64,000 bases of DNA from Chloroflexia bacterium SDU3-3 (GTDB lineage Bacteria; Chloroflexota; Chloroflexia; Chloroflexales; Roseiflexaceae), in the NCBI GenBank assembly GCA_009268125.1, contig WBOU01000003.1, positions 62,001 to 126,000 on the forward strand, given 5' to 3'. A program made the translations under genes and the position numbers. Below the pieces are notes generated by a model, which worked only from the letters and a program-made list of their open reading frames with translations, was not told the origin of the DNA and ran no database searches. The stretch's first letter is position 1. Every line of letters starts with the position of its first letter. Positions 60,896 through 64,000 of this stretch are shown here, piece by piece.

Positions 60896-60970
60896 GAACA
60901 CAGGGGTTCCAGAGAGACCCTATCCCTCAACAGGGGTCTTTGTACCTCAGCGCTGGGCTATTCCCCTGGA

Positions 60971-61186
60971 GCGATGGCGGTGGCGCGTGTTCGGTGGATG
61001 GATGCCCTGCACGGGCGGCGCCGAGGGGCCAGCCCCTTGACCACCCCAATGTAAGGCGTTCCGATCCTGTTTTCCTGGTAGCTAGTATTCGTGCATATGG
61101 CCATCAAAACACAATCGGCACCTTCGCCACATGGGTCGGGTGGGTAAGGTTGGCAATTCTGCGTGCCGTGCACGGCTTGGCACGCC
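60971..61186 (+). repeat. Dispersed ~220-bp intergenic repeat, copy B
   Basis: Second copy of the repeat at 54438-54677, same orientation, about 24 bp shorter because the inner hairpin segment after GAGGGGCC is missing. It lies 76 bp after an ACCACCAA element, as copy A lies about 90 bp after its element. Confidence 0.8.
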
Positions 61187-61537
61187 ATCGCTTATTATTT
61201 GCCACATCCGCCCTGCGTGAGAACCCATGTGAGGAGCAAAGCCCTCACATGGGGCACTTTTCACAGGCGTTCCCAGGTCTTTTTGGAAACCAAGCATGAT
61301 CGGCTGCCGATGATCTCGCATCGCGGTCATCGCCCCCGGCCCGATAGCCGCAATACCCCGCATGGGGCGATGCCGTCGCAGGCGAACCTCCCGTCGCCAG
61401 CAGCGCCAACCGATCAAGCTCGTGTGTGCACCGCACGAAAGCACCAAGGGCGAACATTCGTGAGTATGTCTTTTGTTTCTGCTGGCTATGTATTCTTCGC
61501 GGCCATTCTCTTGTTCTTCGACCTCTTTCTGCTCTCT

Positions 61538-61810
61538 TCCTGCCCTTCCGTCACCCCTTCGCGGCCTGCCGCCATCCCTTCGCCGCCTTCCATCACCCCT
61601 TCGCGGCCTGCTGCCATCCCTTCGCGCTCTTCCGTCACTCCTTCGCGCTCTTCCGTCACCCCTTCGCGCCCTGCTGCCATCCCTTCCTGCCCTTCCGTCA
61701 CCCCTTCGCGCCCTGCCGCCATCCCTTCGCCGCCTTCCGTCACTCCTTCGCGGCCTGCCGCCATCCCTTCGCCGCCTTCCATCACCCCTTCGCGCCCTGC
61801 TGCCGCACGC
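61538..61810 (+). repeat. 21-bp tandem array, ~13 units of two alternating types
   Basis: Twelve full 21-bp units from 61538 plus a decayed thirteenth. Type A resembles TCGCGGCCTGCCGCCATCCC plus T; type B resembles TCGCCGCCTTCCATCACCCC plus T. The order B A B A B B A B A B A B A gives an almost 42-bp higher order. The seven-codon period keeps frames open on both strands (VTPSRPAAIPS on plus, EGVTEGREGMAAG-like on minus) without evidence of translation. Confidence 0.85.
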
Positions 61811-61845
61811 AAAAAACGCCCAAGGACCATGCGGCCCTTGGGCGT
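61811..61845 (-). terminator. Rho-independent terminator of the penicillin-binding protein gene
   Basis: Perfect 10-bp stem ACGCCCAAGG (61816-61825) / CCTTGGGCGT (61836-61845), 10-nt loop, then six U in the minus direction (A6 at 61811-61816). Starts 14 nt past the PBP stop codon and abuts the tandem array. Confidence 0.9.
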
Positions 61846-61859
61846 CGGGGTAGAGTGCG

Positions 61860-64000
61860 CTAGGGCTGCGGCGGCCCTGGCACCTCGGGCTGGGGCGCGC
61901 CGCCGTCGGCGGGGGGCTGCGGGCCGCCCTCGACGGGAAGCTGCGGCAGCGCGCCGCCGTCGGCGGGGGCGGGCGTGGGCGCGGGCTGGCCGCCCTCGAC
62001 GGGAGCAGGTGTGGGCTGGCCACCGTCGGCAGGCGCAGGCGTGGGCGCGGGCTGGCCGCCATCGGCGGGCAGCGGCGTGGATGTCACCGAGCCGGGCGGG
62101 CCAGCGCCCACGGGCGTCTCGGTCGGGCCTGCCGGGGCCGCATCATCCGGCGCACGCACGCCCAGGATGATGAACTCGTCGGGCTGCACCCAGGTGTTGG
62201 CGGCGGGCATCGAGCTGACCACCGCGTAGGCCGGGAACTTGTCGTAGTCGTCGGGGATCTGGCTGCGATCCTGGTACTGCACGAAGATCATGCCGGTGTT
62301 GAAGCCCAGCGCGGCCAGCTTCTCCTTGGCCTGATTCTCGCCGAACCCGCGCAGGTCGGGCATGCGCACCGAGCCAGGCGGCGCGACCGAGTAGATCATA
62401 TCGGATGTGCAGTCGGGGATGGAGCCAGCGCCCACCGCGCCGCCCGCGCTGCCGCCCTGCCAGACATACTGGACCTTCTCGTCCTTGCTGGGCTTGGGGG
62501 TCTTCCAGACCGTGATCGTGGTGATCATGTCGCCGGGCACGTTCACACCATCGACCACGCGGCAGTAGTTGGCGCTAGATTTCTCCTCGGTCTCACCGGC
62601 ATCATTCACCACCTGGGTGGTGGTCTGGCCCAGCTTAGCGACCGTCATCTTGGCGAAGGAGTTGCAGCCGAACTGATCCGCCAGGATATCGTCCTCGGGC
62701 GAGGAGGTGGCGGTGGTGGCGGGCGTGCCGAAGAACATGCCGTCGCCTGCAGTGGCGGTGGCGGCGGCGCTGGTGCGCTTCTTGAGCATATCGGGCGAGA
62801 ACAGCTCCTCGCCGTAGTAGTTGAACGGGCCGGGCAGCTTGCAGATCTGCTTGCGCACGATGTCGCTGGGCAGCGTAAAGCTGGTGGGCAGCTTGCCGCC
62901 ATAGGGTGCGGCCAGCTCCTGCTGGAAGCGGGCATCGGCGAAGATCGCCTCCATCACATCGTGCCAGATCGCGCCGCCGCTGGTCACGCTCTCGACCTTG
63001 GCGGTCGGCTCGTTGTTGTTGTTGCCCGTCCACACGCCCACAGTGACATAGGGCGTGAAGCCCACGGCCCAGGCGTCGCGCCAATCGTTGGTGGTGCCGG
63101 TCTTCACGGCGGCGGGGCGCGAGAGCCTGAGCTTGCTCTGGGTGGTGAATACCGGGGCGCGCGCGGCGTTGTCGGCCAGCATGTCGGTGATGATCGCCAC
63201 GTGGTCGGGGTTCAGCACCTGCTCGCCAGCGGTGGGCGGCGTGGCCACCTTCTCGGGGTCGAAGCTCTCCACGCTCTGGGCCGCCGTGGGCGTGAACTGC
63301 TCTAGCACCTCGCCGCGCGAGTTGACCACCTTGAGCACGGCCACCGGCGGGTAGTAGTGGCCCTGCGAGGCCAGGGTGTTGTAGGCCGTGGTCAGGTCGA
63401 GCGGCGTCACCTCGCCGCCGCCCAGGGTGAGCGAGAGGCCGTAGAAGCCCTCGCCGCGCTGCAGGCCGGTGATGCCCGCGCGGTGCAGCAGATCGAGGGT
63501 ATGATCCAGCCCTGCGAACTTGAGCGCCTTGACGGCGGGCATGTTCAGCGAGTTGGCCAGGGCGGTGCGGGTGCGCAGCGGGCCGTTCCAGCGCCCGTTG
63601 TAGTTCTCGGGGGCGTAGGCATCTAGCCCGCCCAGAAACTCGGTGGGCACATCCCACCACACTGTGGCTGGGGTCGCGCCCTTCTCCATGGCCGAGAGAT
63701 AGGTGAAGGGCTTGAGGGCCGAGCCGGGCTGGCGCTCGCGGGTGGCCACGTTCACCTGGCCATCCAGCACATTGCCGGTCTGGCCCCGGGTGGTGGAAGC
63801 CTTGGTGGCGTTATAGTCGATGCTGCCGACCATGGCCAGCACCTGCCCGGTGTTGGGCTGCATCACCACCACGGCGGCGTTGTGGATGTTGCGCTCGGCC
63901 AGCTCCTGGATGCGGTCCTTGGCCTTCTCCTGCACCATGTGCTGCATGTTCAGATCGAGCGAGGTGTAGATCGACAGGCCCTCGTTGGCGAACTGCTGGC
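61860..64000 (-). CDS. Class A penicillin-binding protein, C-terminal part (5' end beyond window)
   Basis: Transpeptidase region of a bifunctional peptidoglycan synthase; the frame stays open to 64000 (QQFANEGLSIYTSLDLN before the first in-window Met at 63947), so the transglycosylase half lies outside. Visible: SALK in PGSALKPF (catalytic Ser), SLN in ALANSLNMPAVKAL, KTG in AAVKTGTTNDWRDAWAVG, and a PASTA-like domain (VRMPDLRGFGENQAKEKLAALGF). A long Pro/Gly/Ala tail then repeats ADGGQPAPTPAP. The tail could span the thick wall or mediate protein contacts. A strong terminator follows. Confidence 0.92.
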   Translation of the reverse strand, partial: QQFANEGLSIYTSLDLNMQHMVQEKAKDRIQELAERNIHNAAVVVMQPNTGQVLAMVGSIDYNATKASTTRGQTGNVLDGQVNVATRERQPGSALKPFTYLSAMEKGATPATVWWDVPTEFLGGLDAYAPENYNGRWNGPLRTRTALANSLNMPAVKALKFAGLDHTLDLLHRAGITGLQRGEGFYGLSLTLGGGEVTPLDLTTAYNTLASQGHYYPPVAVLKVVNSRGEVLEQFTPTAAQSVESFDPEKVATPPTAGEQVLNPDHVAIITDMLADNAARAPVFTTQSKLRLSRPAAVKTGTTNDWRDAWAVGFTPYVTVGVWTGNNNNEPTAKVESVTSGGAIWHDVMEAIFADARFQQELAAPYGGKLPTSFTLPSDIVRKQICKLPGPFNYYGEELFSPDMLKKRTSAAATATAGDGMFFGTPATTATSSPEDDILADQFGCNSFAKMTVAKLGQTTTQVVNDAGETEEKSSANYCRVVDGVNVPGDMITTITVWKTPKPSKDEKVQYVWQGGSAGGAVGAGSIPDCTSDMIYSVAPPGSVRMPDLRGFGENQAKEKLAALGFNTGMIFVQYQDRSQIPDDYDKFPAYAVVSSMPAANTWVQPDEFIILGVRAPDDAAPAGPTETPVGAGPPGSVTSTPLPADGGQPAPTPAPADGGQPTPAPVEGGQPAPTPAPADGGALPQLPVEGGPQPPADGGAPQPEVPGPPQP

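Larger units (their letters stand above)
60756..61859. other. 1.1-kb repeat-filled intergenic region
   Basis: Contains, left to right, the uup promoter region, an ACCACGAAG/ACCACCAA element (60832-60895), copy B of the dispersed repeat (60971-61186), mixed sequence with a short palindrome at GTGAGG...CCTCAC (about 61220-61245), a 21-bp tandem array (61538-61810) and the PBP terminator. No gene is supported. Confidence 0.65.

Noticed and set aside
61538-61810. Possible CRISPR array or repeat-protein gene
   Set aside because: No spacers. Open frames exist on both strands only because the 21-bp period equals seven codons; there is no ribosome site and the minus frame begins inside the PBP terminator.
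60756-61859. Remnant IS or phage gene in the long intergenic region
   Set aside because: No transposase, integrase or phage motif in any frame; content is explained by repeats.

Overview
The window looks like a GC-rich chromosome segment from a filamentous Chloroflexota bacterium (a Chloroflexales or Herpetosiphon relative). This is inference from gene content, not a database match. The pointers are an archaeal-type isopentenyl phosphate kinase beside a UbiA prenyltransferase, a Pnkp/Hen1 RNA-repair pair, CpXC and YccF zinc-ribbon proteins, many GAF/NarL-type sensor kinases, and intergenic regions full of short tandem repeats and 'ACCACCAAG' palindromic elements. No rRNA, phage, IS transposase or CRISPR array was seen. 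|| Layout. 1-8.4 kb: housekeeping and small metabolic genes (start of an LLM flavin oxidoreductase, Gfo/Idh/MocA oxidoreductase, peptide deformylase, GNAT acetyltransferase, a duplicated-domain lipoprotein, a DUF2630-like protein, a YccF protein, isopentenyl phosphate kinase plus UbiA prenyltransferase, a VTT membrane protein, RdgB). 8.5-14.5 kb: oligoendopeptidase F, a MerR regulator with a near-perfect sigma-70 promoter and built-in palindrome, a cytoplasmic VWA protein, ClpS and NDH-2. 14.8-23.7 kb: GAF histidine kinase, PucR regulator, a composite tandem-repeat array, a GabT-like aminotransferase, and a peptide/nickel-type ABC importer without ATPase genes. 23.8-32.7 kb: MFS exporter, a 1042-residue HEAT protein, and divergently the Pnkp and Hen1 RNA-repair genes. 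32.7-39.9 kb: quinone oxidoreductase, RND pump with its adaptor, and a secreted protein. 40.2-58.4 kb: a loose surface-glycan region (flippase-like protein, three polytopic GT-C proteins, a GT2 dolichol-phosphate-mannose-synthase-like enzyme, GT4 and GT9 enzymes). It is interrupted by a histidine kinase/response regulator pair, rpmG with two identical tRNA-Val(CAC) genes, and two Cys-motif proteins. 58.4-64 kb: a small unknown gene, a Uup-type ABC-F ATPase, a 1.1-kb repeat-filled intergenic region, and the C-terminal part of a class A penicillin-binding protein running off the right end. || Working together. Pnkp (end-healing kinase/phosphatase plus ligase module) and Hen1 (3'-terminal ribose 2'-O-methyltransferase) form the known RNA repair-and-protection pair; the divergent HEAT protein is a possible but unproven partner. 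UbiA and IPK share a likely transcript and point to isoprenoid/polyprenyl-phosphate metabolism, perhaps feeding the polyprenyl-linked glycan enzymes downstream. || Non-coding structure is the most unusual aspect. There are at least ten copies of a TTTTACCACCAAG / ACCACGAAG element, some in inverted pairs that bracket other repeats like miniature inverted-repeat elements. There are two copies of a roughly 220-240 bp intergenic repeat, and three tandem arrays with 20- or 21-bp units. Two near-identical palindromic terminators flank the quinone oxidoreductase gene. Many minus-strand genes end at perfect hairpins with a T-tract.
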